Origin: Bdellovibrionales bacterium
GTDB lineage: Bacteria; Bdellovibrionota; Bdellovibrionia; Bdellovibrionales; UBA1609
NCBI GenBank assembly: GCA_016714165.1
Contig: JADJNU010000001.1
Coordinates: 248,001 to 312,000 of the forward strand
Reading direction: 5' to 3'
Length of the DNA stretch: 64,000 nt
Shown here in pieces: positions 17,297 through 26,019 of the stretch. A program made the translations under genes and the position numbers. The first letter of the stretch is position 1, and every line of letters starts with the position of its first letter. The notes beneath the pieces were generated by a model. That model did no database searches, was not told where the DNA came from, and was given only the letters and a program-made list of their open reading frames with translations.

Positions 17297-18421
17297 ATGA
17301 ACAGCGTGGACTCTCTTTCATATCTCAAAAAAGTAACTGAATTGGCCAAGTGGAAGCGAATAGAGTCCCCGGGAAATTCCCCCGGCACTCTGGTTGCGGA
17401 CACCGCCTTGCCTGCTCCGTTTATTTCTCTCCTTTCGTACAATAAAGGAGAAGTTATTGAAAAAGAAAATATCAGTCTCAAGGATGCCTTTGCAGAGGTG
17501 GGACCAAAGCGAGTGACCTGGATTGATATTCAAGGATTAGGAAATGTTGATGTTCTGAGGGAGCTTGGCGATATCATGAGTTTGCATCGCCTTGAATTGG
17601 AGGATGTCATTGATTTTTCTCAGCGAATCAGGATTCAAACTCACGAAGAGTATTGTTTTTTGATCGGCAAGCATTTGCTCTACAAGTCAGAATTGCTGGT
17701 TCAGCAGGTGAGCTTGTTTTTTGATTCGCAGACAGTGGTGACTCTGACGCCCGTTGATAGCTCATTTCTCAATCCTGTTAGATTCAGAATTCAGAATGGG
17801 ATCGGACAAATTCGCCGTCAGTCATCGGAGTATTTGATTTATGCAATTGTAGACACGTTGATAGATAGCTCTTTTCCTGCCATAGATCAAATTGGTGACT
17901 TGGTGGACACGATGGAGCTTGAAGTCTTTGGCCACACGATGCCCGAAGAGGACGTTGCGAGCACAATCAGAGACACTCGGTTATCATTGTCTTATTGCCG
18001 AAAATGGATTTTGCCGATGAAAGATGTTCTTAAGAGTATTCTGGAGGGTCAAAACAAGTTTGTAGGAAAGGACACTCGAGTCTATTTTTCCGATTGCATG
18101 GATCATGTGCTGACGCAGCTGGAAACTTTGAATGCTCTCAGAGATGAAACGGCGGATCTGATGAATCTTCATCTTTCTGTTTTAAGCCAGAAAATGAATG
18201 AGATCATGAAAGTGTTAACGATCATATCCACGATCTTTATTCCTCTCGGTTTTATCGCCGGTTGCTATGGAATGAATTTTAACCCTTCGGCCTCCGAGTT
18301 CAACATGCCTGAGCTCAATTGGCCCTACGGGTACCCCACGGCGATTGGTTTGATGGTTTTTGTCGCCACTTTGCTTGTAGGATATTTTTTTCGAAAGAAG
18401 TGGATTCGGTTTCGATTTTGA
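17297..18421 (+). CDS. corA: CorA-family Mg2+/Co2+ transporter
   Basis: The 374-aa protein has the CorA layout. A cytoplasmic N-terminal alpha/beta domain (to about residue 270) is followed by a long stalk helix and two C-terminal membrane segments joined by the signature YGMNFN (about residue 323). The basic tail RKKWIRFRF is typical. CorA forms pentameric channels for Mg2+ and other divalent ions in the inner membrane. The gene follows the RimK-like gene after 24 bases. Its last ~200 bases overlap a methyltransferase frame on the other strand. Confidence 0.93.
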   Translation: MNSVDSLSYLKKVTELAKWKRIESPGNSPGTLVADTALPAPFISLLSYNKGEVIEKENISLKDAFAEVGPKRVTWIDIQGLGNVDVLRELGDIMSLHRLELEDVIDFSQRIRIQTHEEYCFLIGKHLLYKSELLVQQVSLFFDSQTVVTLTPVDSSFLNPVRFRIQNGIGQIRRQSSEYLIYAIVDTLIDSSFPAIDQIGDLVDTMELEVFGHTMPEEDVASTIRDTRLSLSYCRKWILPMKDVLKSILEGQNKFVGKDTRVYFSDCMDHVLTQLETLNALRDETADLMNLHLSVLSQKMNEIMKVLTIISTIFIPLGFIAGCYGMNFNPSASEFNMPELNWPYGYPTAIGLMVFVATLLVGYFFRKKWIRFRF

Positions 18422-19612
18422 TTGTTTTAAATAATATTTCCTGAATAAACGCTTGATATTTTCGCGACGGATCCACATTGGCACACATTGCCAAAACCAC
18501 ATTCTCAATAATCCGGGAAGGTTGGGGATTTGCAAGATCCAAATAAGCGTCACTGTGTAAGCATATAGTTTTCGAGCATAGGACACCAAGTAGATCGGAA
18601 CAAGACCGACAAGCCTAATCAGCCACCAATATAAAGGACTCATACGCCAGTACAGCGGACACACAACATGGAAATAGAATTTACGAATGCCGTGGAAATA
18701 GAATTTACGAATGCCATGGAAATAGAATTTACGAATGCCGTGGAAATAGAATTTACGAATGCCGTGGTAATAGATACCATTCATAAAATAGGATTTTATT
18801 CTGAGAAGGTAGCTCCTGGACAAGAAAAGTACTTTGCGAAAAACATGAAAATAAAAGGGACGGAGCAAACGGTGGAAGAACGGTCGAAAAAAGTAATAAA
18901 GGACCACTTTATTCAGAAATCTAAAAAGCTGGGATTGCCAGATTGTGTTTCCTGTAAGCGGTGCCCATAAGTAGATGGCAAACCATCTCGGAAATTGAGG
19001 TTTCTTCAGCCAAGTTTGAGTGTACCAATCCTCAAAGCAGTGGCCCGCATGAGGTGAAATCTTTTGAAACACGGCCGACTGCCAGACGTAGTTTTTGGTC
19101 ATCCTCCAATGGGGGTGGGAGCAAAGAAATTGATAGAGACCAAAGACGACAGGCAACTGGATATCATCAATGATGAGATATCCACCAGTTTTAAGGAGAC
19201 CCGCGGAGTAAAACCAGTCAATAAACGGAGTGGGAAATCCATGACCCCCATCAATGAGAACCAAATCAAACTCTGGATTCCTCTTCATCAGAGGCAAAGC
19301 AGTCTCGGACCTTCCAATGTCAAAATGAAGCTCCGCAGTGGGCCATCTATTTTTCTGACATGCCTCAAGAATGCGCTGAACCTCCTTTGAATCAGGAGTT
19401 ATAGCCAAGTGCCTGGTCTGGCAGCGAGCAAAGACAAGAGTGCTAAGGCCCACACCTGTTTCCAAAGTTTTCATTCTGGGTCTTAGAAATCCTATGAGAA
19501 AATCAAGGATGCCCTCATATATCTCCCACGTGATGGGTTTGTCATCAAAGGTCCTGTGTAACCCCGAAGACTGACTTCGAATTTCTCTTATCTCGCGCCA
19601 GTGCCTGATCAT
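18215..19612 (-). CDS. class I methyltransferase with aromatic-rich repeat tail
   Basis: The N-terminal ~200 residues carry a class I SAM-methyltransferase fold (Methyltransf_24-like): MKTLETGVGLSTLVFA (SAM loop), FDLVLIDGGHGF and GGYLIIDDIQLP. After that comes an odd Trp/Tyr/Phe/Arg-rich region with four tandem GIRKFYFH octads. The tail then runs ~70 residues into DNA antisense to corA, suspicious for a lost stop. Start: ATG 19612 with GGGAG upstream; TTG 19675 is possible. The acceptor substrate is unknown. Confidence 0.7.
   Translation of the reverse strand: MIRHWREIREIRSQSSGLHRTFDDKPITWEIYEGILDFLIGFLRPRMKTLETGVGLSTLVFARCQTRHLAITPDSKEVQRILEACQKNRWPTAELHFDIGRSETALPLMKRNPEFDLVLIDGGHGFPTPFIDWFYSAGLLKTGGYLIIDDIQLPVVFGLYQFLCSHPHWRMTKNYVWQSAVFQKISPHAGHCFEDWYTQTWLKKPQFPRWFAIYLWAPLTGNTIWQSQLFRFLNKVVLYYFFRPFFHRLLRPFYFHVFRKVLFLSRSYLLRIKSYFMNGIYYHGIRKFYFHGIRKFYFHGIRKFYFHGIRKFYFHVVCPLYWRMSPLYWWLIRLVGLVPIYLVSYARKLYAYTVTLIWILQIPNLPGLLRMWFWQCVPMWIRRENIKRLFRKYYLKQSKSKPNPLLSKKISYKQSGDKNHQTNRRGVPVGPIELRHVELGGRRVKIHSIATGDKTERNKDRGYDR
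18668..18763 (-). repeat. 24-bp tandem repeat, four copies, in coding sequence
   Basis: Four 24-base units follow each other exactly, differing only in A/G at the first base of the plus-strand unit. Each encodes GIRKFYFH on the minus strand. A degraded fifth unit follows at 18764. Copy number changes would keep the reading frame, so the tail can vary in length. Confidence 0.95.
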
Positions 19613-19847
19613 GGACCTGTGCTCCCTCGTAATTGGTCGTAAAGATAGGTCGAGAATGGTCCTGGCATCAATCAAGAAAAGTCGTGCTGCGTCTCAATAT
19701 TGAGTGTTCCCCCTTAAGAAAAAATGCTAGTCCTTGCGATTGGCGGGACCTTCAGCCTTCCCTCTGCTTTCGGGACTTTTCAATCTTCCTCAGGATTGCA
19801 ATAATTTTATGTGGAATATTTTCTGTTTTTGCTCAGGAGGAGCTTAA

Positions 19848-21017
19848 ATGAAAATGATGGGACGAATCTTTACATTTGTGGCTGGTTTCTTAATTTTCTT
19901 GTTTGTTTTTCTATGTGACGCCCAAGCTCTCAAGGTCGATGTCCAATCTGAAGGTCAAATTGTGATTTGCCGAGATGGCAATCGCGAATCCTATCGCCTT
20001 CTTGATTACTATGAGGGAGAAGAATTTCAGTCGGCATTTCCAAAGCACGAAGCCTGGGTCTTTGATAAGGTTCGGTGGGCGCTTTCTCAAGCAGAAAGTT
20101 TTCATTCTGACTTGATTAAGACGCTCTACGCTGCTCTAAAAGAGATGCCAAGTCAGCTAAAATACATTTCAAAAGGCGAGACGACATCGCCAAATGAGGG
20201 GCTGAGATCCTCTGGCCTGCCTCTCAATTGTCGTCTAGAAAAGGCGCTTTTTCGCAATTCTGGCGAAAATATAAAGTATTCTATCGAAAGTAATTTGTGG
20301 CAGAAATTGAGTGCCGATGATCAGGCTGGAGTGATCATGAATGGCCTTTTGACCGAGTTCTTTCAGAATAAGGGAATTCAAGTTGATCAAAGCAAACTCA
20401 GAGTCCTTGTGAGACTCTGGAGTCAGGGAGCGGGTCGAGTGAGAGGCGTGTCCTACTACGTGTCATCTCTGCGTGGACTTGAAAGTTTGATTCCCACTGT
20501 GACTCTGGCGGGCGTGGATTACTCAGTCGATTCAAACAACTCAATTCGCGTGTATAACAATGGCCAAGTTGAAAGTGGACTGATGGCGTCTTCAGAAAAT
20601 TCATACATTTACAAAAGTCAAAATGGGTTTGATATAGATCTCAGTGGGAAGCGAGGGCCAGTGAAGCTGTCATTTCATACCACTGGGGTCCCACGCGATG
20701 CGCTTCTCAAGTCCGAGACAGTCGAGATACCCGTGCAAGGAAAAAGGCTAAAATTCAAATATGAAGTCTCGTTTCACCCAAACGGTCAGATTCAGAGAGG
20801 ATTTTTTTTGAGTGAATATGGATTGCAGTTGCATATGAAAGATGGGCGTATCCGGCGATTCAAGAGCATGGAATATCATTTGGGAATCTTTGATGAGGCT
20901 GGACGACTCGTCAGTGCACGTCGGCTTTCAAATATGAACAAATTGCCTGAGGATTTTAAGGGTCCAAATGCCGCCTTGCTGAAGAGCCAAACAAAATCAG
21001 CTAGGCCGCAGTATTGA
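19848..21017 (+). CDS. exported hypothetical protein
   Basis: The 389-aa product begins with a signal peptide (residues 5-25, ending CDAQA). The ATG has GGAGGAG six bases upstream, a strong site. The mature protein has two parts: a helical half to about residue 210, and a beta-rich half with strand patterns (YEVSFHPNGQIQRG, LQLHMKDGRIRR) that look like repeated beta-hairpins. No family recognised. Its end overlaps the end of the convergent histidine kinase gene by 17 bases. Confidence 0.7.
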   Translation: MKMMGRIFTFVAGFLIFLFVFLCDAQALKVDVQSEGQIVICRDGNRESYRLLDYYEGEEFQSAFPKHEAWVFDKVRWALSQAESFHSDLIKTLYAALKEMPSQLKYISKGETTSPNEGLRSSGLPLNCRLEKALFRNSGENIKYSIESNLWQKLSADDQAGVIMNGLLTEFFQNKGIQVDQSKLRVLVRLWSQGAGRVRGVSYYVSSLRGLESLIPTVTLAGVDYSVDSNNSIRVYNNGQVESGLMASSENSYIYKSQNGFDIDLSGKRGPVKLSFHTTGVPRDALLKSETVEIPVQGKRLKFKYEVSFHPNGQIQRGFFLSEYGLQLHMKDGRIRRFKSMEYHLGIFDEAGRLVSARRLSNMNKLPEDFKGPNAALLKSQTKSARPQY

Positions 21018-22476
21018 TTGTCTCCATCGTTACACCATGCTCCTGAGCCAGTGGAATTTCCATTACAAAGGAGGTGTTGGGATGGTCTTTGTCATAAAAG
21101 AACCGGCCCCCATGATCTCGAACGATTGAGCTTGAGATGCTGAGCCCCAATCCAGTTCCTTTTCCAATGTCTTTAGTTGTAAAGAAGGGCTGAAGAATTT
21201 TATCTTGCAAGTTTTTTGGAATTCCGAGGCCTGAGTCAGTCATTCGAATTTGGCAAGTATTTGAAAGAGGGAGAACCTCGATTTCAAGCCATTTTTTTGT
21301 GGTTTGTGTTTCAATGGCATCCACCGCATTTTGAATGAGGTTCAAAATGACTTGGCTGATCTGTACCTCTTGGCATTTTAGTATGACAGGATGGGAGGGA
21401 GGGTTGTAGATCAGTTGAATATCACGATTTTTCAGCTTCTCCATGCACAAGGTGAGTGTTTCATCGACAATTTTTCTAACATCACATGGAAGAAAATGTG
21501 ATTTTGATCCGTCGCGGGCATAAGTTCGAAGAGCTTTCACTATTTTTTCTATTCGATTGGTTGTCTCTCGGATTTTGAGGGCCACATCGTTTAGCTTATC
21601 TTTGTTTATTACCTCTTTTGAGAGCTGGCGAGTCAGAATTTCAGCATATCCATGTATGATGGCAAGTGGATTGTTGATCTCATGGGCAATGCCACCGGCC
21701 ATTTCTCCGAGCGTCGAGAGCTTCGAAGCCTGAATTGTTTTGGCCTTTTCTTCGTCTAGAAGATGTTCTGCTGTCTTCCGAGCCTTGATGCTCATAAGGT
21801 ATGCCTTTATAAAAAGCCCCCAAAAGAAAATTGTTATTACAAAAACAGAGATAGAGATAGTACCGGTGAAATAAAGTTGCTTTGTTTGGTCATCAAGTAT
21901 CGCATCTCGTCTTGTGCTCATTTCTTCGGCCAAGGACTGCATTGCTTCTGAGTATTTGATCAACTCGTCCTTATACTCCTCAGAATCCAAAATTTCCAAG
22001 GCTTTTCCAAATTCTTGGATTTTCATTAAATTGATAGTTTCAAGTTCAAAACGATCGACAAGATTTCGCCTCGGCAACGCAAATAATTGAAAGGAGGAAG
22101 CCTTGGGCGCAAATTTTGGAATCAGAACGCTTTGATTTTGATCGAGGGCCTCGCGGTAGGCGAGGATATCGTCGATAAAATTCGATTTATGGGTGACGAC
22201 CGCAAGATGGAGGGTCGTGGTTATCTTCTCGTGAAGTCGAAGTGAGATTGCATTTCGTTCCGTCAAAGGAAAATGAAACTGATTCATCTCTTGCAAGATG
22301 TAATGTCCTGATTTTAGAGAAAGGAATTGCAGCACCAGAAAAACTACACTTCCTAGGATTGCCAGAAATGCCGTTTTTCTTGGAAAATTTGAGACGGACC
22401 CAGGAGTGGTTTTCAAGTCAACGGCATCAGATTCTTCTGTCTTCGTGGGCGACATAAGTCTTTCTTTTCGCTTCAT
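21001..22476 (-). CDS. membrane sensor histidine kinase
   Basis: The 491-aa protein has a TM segment (about residues 33-52), a helical extracytoplasmic sensor of about 155 residues, a second TM (about 206-228), then the kinase core. The H-box is GEMAGGIAHEINNPLA with the phospho-accepting His; the N-box is NLIQNAVDAIE, and the G boxes are DSGLGIP and GKGTGLGLSI. It should autophosphorylate from ATP and signal to a receiver. A receiver gene is encoded divergently 216 bases away and is the likely partner. The ligand is unknown. Confidence 0.9.
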   Translation of the reverse strand: MKRKERLMSPTKTEESDAVDLKTTPGSVSNFPRKTAFLAILGSVVFLVLQFLSLKSGHYILQEMNQFHFPLTERNAISLRLHEKITTTLHLAVVTHKSNFIDDILAYREALDQNQSVLIPKFAPKASSFQLFALPRRNLVDRFELETINLMKIQEFGKALEILDSEEYKDELIKYSEAMQSLAEEMSTRRDAILDDQTKQLYFTGTISISVFVITIFFWGLFIKAYLMSIKARKTAEHLLDEEKAKTIQASKLSTLGEMAGGIAHEINNPLAIIHGYAEILTRQLSKEVINKDKLNDVALKIRETTNRIEKIVKALRTYARDGSKSHFLPCDVRKIVDETLTLCMEKLKNRDIQLIYNPPSHPVILKCQEVQISQVILNLIQNAVDAIETQTTKKWLEIEVLPLSNTCQIRMTDSGLGIPKNLQDKILQPFFTTKDIGKGTGLGLSISSSIVRDHGGRFFYDKDHPNTSFVMEIPLAQEHGVTMETINTAA

Positions 22477-22692
22477 TAAATCAAATGACTTCTCGAAGTA
22501 GGCTGGAGTCTCTATTTTATCGGATCCCTAGGGGGAAATATATAGGGTATAAAAACGGAAGCGTGGGCATTTGTACCGCGTGCGGACGGTCGTTTCACTT
22601 CAAGACAAAATTATGACGATACTTTGATTTTGGTCTCATATTCCTTTGACTTCTTCTGGCTATGCTCAAGGTGTGGCAAGGAGAATTGTACG

Positions 22693-23100
22693 ATGAAACC
22701 CAGTGCAGGAAGAAAATGGAAGATATTGATTGTGGATGATGAAGAGCTTATACGAGAATTGATTAATATGGCCTTAGAAGAGTTTGAATGTGAGTTAAGA
22801 AGTTCAAATAACACAGCGGATGGATTCAAGGTGGCCGAAGAATTTAGGCCAGATCTTATCATTTCTGATGTATTGATGCCTGGAGGCACCGGAGACAAAC
22901 TAGTTTGGCGCATTCGGACGGAAATTCCTGGCTATGATCCATACGCTATTCTTATGTCAGGCTATAGCGAGTTAACTCAAAATCAAATAGAATCCTTAAG
23001 GATAGACCGAATCATTGAAAAGCCCTTTCAATTGTCACAAATTGTTTCGATCGTTAAAGAAGTACTAAAGTCCGGACCTGTCCTATCTAAGCTGGACTGA
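22693..23100 (+). CDS. single-domain response regulator
   Basis: The 135-aa protein is only a receiver (REC) domain: KILIVDDEE (acidic pocket), DLIISDVLMPGG with the phospho-accepting Asp, LMSGYSE (switch Thr/Ser) and the conserved Lys in IIEKPF. It has no output domain, so it probably signals by protein contact. The ATG at 22693 has AAGGAG upstream. It is divergent from the histidine kinase gene and probably receives its phosphate. Its 3' end overlaps the next gene by 18 bases. Confidence 0.9.
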   Translation: MKPSAGRKWKILIVDDEELIRELINMALEEFECELRSSNNTADGFKVAEEFRPDLIISDVLMPGGTGDKLVWRIRTEIPGYDPYAILMSGYSELTQNQIESLRIDRIIEKPFQLSQIVSIVKEVLKSGPVLSKLD

Positions 23101-24099
23101 GACGAGAGATGGAGAGAGAGGCGGGAGTGTCTGTCGCGCCACCTCATATTCGCTGACCAACTTCTCAAGTATTTCTTTGCAAGAAAGAATTTCATCGATG
23201 AGACCAACGGATTGTCCAGCGCTCCACACCGACTTCCAAGTCGGCCCCTCTGCGGCCATTTGGAGGGATTTCATCCCCAACCAATGAATGATCGGCACCA
23301 CAAATTTTTTTGATACGGGATGATTTTTTAAAATCCGAATGGGAAGAGGCAAGTCAAGGCCCATCTTTTGGACGTATTCTGTTCGGATAACAGAGGCGGG
23401 TGTTCCAGATATCCGAGAGGTCATTACAATGTCATCCGGTGTGGCCGTCAATACGGCCTGTTTATAAGAAGGGTCAATATGCGCCTCGTGCGACGCAATA
23501 AATCGCGTCCCAACCGAGACGCCGGCGGCGCCCAATGCCAAGCAAGCCGCGATAGTGGCTCCATTCGCCACTCCTCCAGCTGCAATAACAGGAATCTTGA
23601 GTTTTTTGGTCAGCCAAGGGATTAGAACCAAGGGTGAAATGGGACCTGCATGGCCCCCAGCTCCAGAACCCACGGCGATGACCCCGTCGGCCCCTAGATC
23701 CTGGACTTTCAGGCCGAATTCAAGATTTGTGACGTCACAAAAGACTTTAGCGCCGTTTTTGTGGGCGTCAGAAATAACTGATTTTGGGTTTCCGAGACTC
23801 GTAATAAATAAATCCACACCAGCATCAAGTGCGACACGTATATCATCCGCCTGTCGAGTATTGCTCTTGTTTACGATGATATTCACGCCAATTGGATTAG
23901 AGGTCCTGGCCTTGATCTCTTTGAGAGCTTCGGCGTATTTTTCAATGGGTCTGAAGTTGAGAGCGGGAAAAGTTCCAATTCCGCCTCCTTCTGAGATGGC
24001 CACCACCATTTTGATGTTCGAAACCAAAAACATCGGTGCTCCGATGATGGGCAATTGGCATCCAAGAAGTTCTGTCATTGAGGTCTTAATTGAAGACAT
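23083..24099 (-). CDS. nitronate monooxygenase/2-nitropropane dioxygenase-like FMN protein
   Basis: The 338-aa product is an FMN-binding TIM-barrel of the NPD/FabK family: LPIIGAPMFLVS at the N terminus, GGGIGTF, GVNIIVN, ADGVIAVGSGAGGH, then IPVIAAGGV and GTRFIAS near the flavin phosphate site. Members oxidise nitronates or reduce enoyl-ACP. The sequence alone does not decide between these. The ATG at 24099 follows AGGATCATCAA and matches the family start. An ATG at 24207 would add 36 residues. It is convergent with the receiver gene. Confidence 0.85.
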   Translation of the reverse strand: MSSIKTSMTELLGCQLPIIGAPMFLVSNIKMVVAISEGGGIGTFPALNFRPIEKYAEALKEIKARTSNPIGVNIIVNKSNTRQADDIRVALDAGVDLFITSLGNPKSVISDAHKNGAKVFCDVTNLEFGLKVQDLGADGVIAVGSGAGGHAGPISPLVLIPWLTKKLKIPVIAAGGVANGATIAACLALGAAGVSVGTRFIASHEAHIDPSYKQAVLTATPDDIVMTSRISGTPASVIRTEYVQKMGLDLPLPIRILKNHPVSKKFVVPIIHWLGMKSLQMAAEGPTWKSVWSAGQSVGLIDEILSCKEILEKLVSEYEVARQTLPPLSPSLVSVQLR

Positions 24100-24242
24100 T
24101 TGATGATCCTGGTTGAGATTTATATGTCGGTCCATCTTAGCACAGACTTGCGCCGACTCAAAGTGTTCGCAATTGAGACGTGAAACTTGAGATGTTGAGA
24201 TCTTCACTTTAAGTTTCTATTCAAAATTGTTAATCTTAAGGC

Positions 24243-24986
24243 ATGGGAAAATATATACGTAGGACGTTTTGGGCTTTTTCTTTGATGGGTGGAATTTCAA
24301 TTCTTCAGGCATTATTGAAACCCAATTTTCTGGGTTCAAGAATTGCGGGTGATCATTCATTAAAACAGAACAGGCTTGATGCAAAGGATCCCTCGCCGTT
24401 AATGAAGTCTGTGACTTCTTTGGTGAACAAGGGGCTTGTTGTCGCCCAGAAGGGACTGGATACCGTTTGCAAGGATTGCGGCTTGAAGCTAAATCGCCTG
24501 CACTCCAATTCGGATGGGGTTTTGTCTCGATCTGAGACGGGACAGGAAGAAGATGGAAATATGGAGAGATGGAAATCTGGGAGTCCTTACAGCGCCGAAA
24601 TGATGGGTCGGAAGTATGTTTATCGGGACGGCAAATATTATAGAGCTGTTGAGACGAACGTCTATCTGGATGCGGAAGGAAATCCTACCCTGGTTATCGA
24701 CAATGCCCGGTCTCGTTACGAAAAAAAGGATGAGGAAGAGCAAGATTCAAACAATCGCTTTCGTCCGGATGTTGTCAAGAAGACTGAAGTGGCGAAATTG
24801 GCTGGGTCTGAGAGGGATAATTTTGTGAAATCCGGGACTCCATCAATCGCTGACTCTTATTCTCCAGAAGGAATTAAGGGCATGGTTGAAACGATAAAAG
24901 AGGCTAAGAAAAACATGGCGGAAAGAAATCGTGTTTTAGAACAGCTGGCTCAAGAGGACATGCGAAGGTCCAAGAGTCGGCACTAG
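24243..24986 (+). CDS. hypothetical protein with N-terminal hydrophobic segment
   Basis: The 247-aa product has a hydrophobic N terminus (about residues 8-26) that may be a signal anchor. There is a CKDCG pair at about residue 79, a Tyr-rich middle (YVYRDGKYYRAVE) and a charged helical C terminus with many Arg/Lys/Glu. No family recognised. It starts 143 bases from the divergent FMN protein gene. Confidence 0.55.
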   Translation: MGKYIRRTFWAFSLMGGISILQALLKPNFLGSRIAGDHSLKQNRLDAKDPSPLMKSVTSLVNKGLVVAQKGLDTVCKDCGLKLNRLHSNSDGVLSRSETGQEEDGNMERWKSGSPYSAEMMGRKYVYRDGKYYRAVETNVYLDAEGNPTLVIDNARSRYEKKDEEEQDSNNRFRPDVVKKTEVAKLAGSERDNFVKSGTPSIADSYSPEGIKGMVETIKEAKKNMAERNRVLEQLAQEDMRRSKSRH

Positions 24987-25002
24987 CTGATTTATAAATC
25001 AA

Positions 25003-25033
25003 ATACAAAGATACAAAGAGCAACGATACAAAG
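25003..25033. repeat. short direct repeats ATACAAAG
   Basis: Three copies of ATACAAAG lie in 31 bases between two convergent genes, the first two adjacent. They are too few to call an array and probably reflect local slippage. Confidence 0.6.
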
Positions 25034-25046
25034 ATACCTGGTCAAT

Positions 25047-25829
25047 CTATGATTTTTTGGTTGGATTTTGTTGTATTGTAACCTGTCGTTCTTCACCTTC
25101 ATTTAATTTTTTCTTTAGATCCTGTAGTTCTGCGTCCAAGAAAGTCGATGCATTGGAGCCCTTTTCTTGGATCCCCTGAATAACCTGGACGGCTCGTGCT
25201 AACTGGCCTGTTTTTCGAAGAAAGCTAAGGTACTTTTGAGTCACAGTGATTTGCAAGCTTTCTTCCTTTGAGGCTAACACGAATTCATAGTACTGAGCCG
25301 CTTCATCGTTTCGTCCAGTTTCCTCTAGAGATCGGGCATAATGATAGGCGGGTTCAACAGCTCGTCCTCCGCGCGAGAAATAGTCTTGGAGCGAATATGC
25401 AGATCGATCAAATGCATTTAACTTGTATTGAAGTTTACCTAACTGTGCGAGAAGTTCCAGGTTTTCAGGTTGGCGCCGAGCGGCCTCCTTGAGAGCTGAT
25501 TCGCTGCAACTGGGATTCATTCGTTCTTCGCAGATTTGAGCAAGCCTGGTCATTTCGGCAGAAGAAGAGATGTTCAATATCTGGCGTGTCTTGAGTGGTA
25601 TAACTTCTAGAAAGTATTGGTCCCAAGTGACCAAATGAATAAAGACGGCGACAAGGGCGACCGACAATAGAAAAGCCTGATTTCGAAATTGGCTGGCAAG
25701 TTTCTTGTCGATACGTCTTTCCTGTCCAGATAACACCCATCCGCAGTGGCTACAGACAACAAGGGAATCCATCATTCGCTCCTGGGGAATGATCAGGTGG
25801 CAGCGGGGGCAGAGATCTACGGGATTCAT
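25047..25829 (-). CDS. zinc-ribbon, single-TM, TPR-like protein
   Basis: The 260-aa protein starts with a zinc ribbon of two Cys pairs (CPRC and CSHC, about residues 7-31). A TM segment follows (about 53-73). The C-terminal part is helical with TPR-like units (LELLAQLGKLQYKLNAFD; AYHYARSLEETGRNDEA). Such proteins usually act as membrane-linked assembly factors. The substrate is unknown. The start ATG is the first in the frame and lies in a divergent region with mltA. Confidence 0.7.
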   Translation of the reverse strand: MNPVDLCPRCHLIIPQERMMDSLVVCSHCGWVLSGQERRIDKKLASQFRNQAFLLSVALVAVFIHLVTWDQYFLEVIPLKTRQILNISSSAEMTRLAQICEERMNPSCSESALKEAARRQPENLELLAQLGKLQYKLNAFDRSAYSLQDYFSRGGRAVEPAYHYARSLEETGRNDEAAQYYEFVLASKEESLQITVTQKYLSFLRKTGQLARAVQVIQGIQEKGSNASTFLDAELQDLKKKLNEGEERQVTIQQNPTKKS

Positions 25830-26019
25830 AGTTATAACCTCTCACATAAAAATATTTGCCATCAACCGCGTGCGGGCATGCGGTCCCTCGATAGACAATG
25901 AGCAATCTTGGTGCCAAATCCTTCAACGAGCAGTTCTTGTTTCGTCGCCATAAGTGTGAAAAAATAGCCAACCAAGGCGAGTTTTGGCATTTTCTTAACG
26001 GCATTTTGAGGGGAATAAT

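Noticed and set aside
18668..18763. Possible CRISPR array
   Set aside because: The units are contiguous 24-mers without spacers and sit in frame in a coding sequence, so this is a tandem repeat.
19633..19851. 72-codon plus-strand frame ending at the next start
   Set aside because: It overlaps the methyltransferase start on the other strand and has no ribosome site. The strong site belongs to the next gene.
23555..24103. 182-codon plus-strand frame
   Set aside because: It is antisense to the FMN-protein gene and has low-complexity content.
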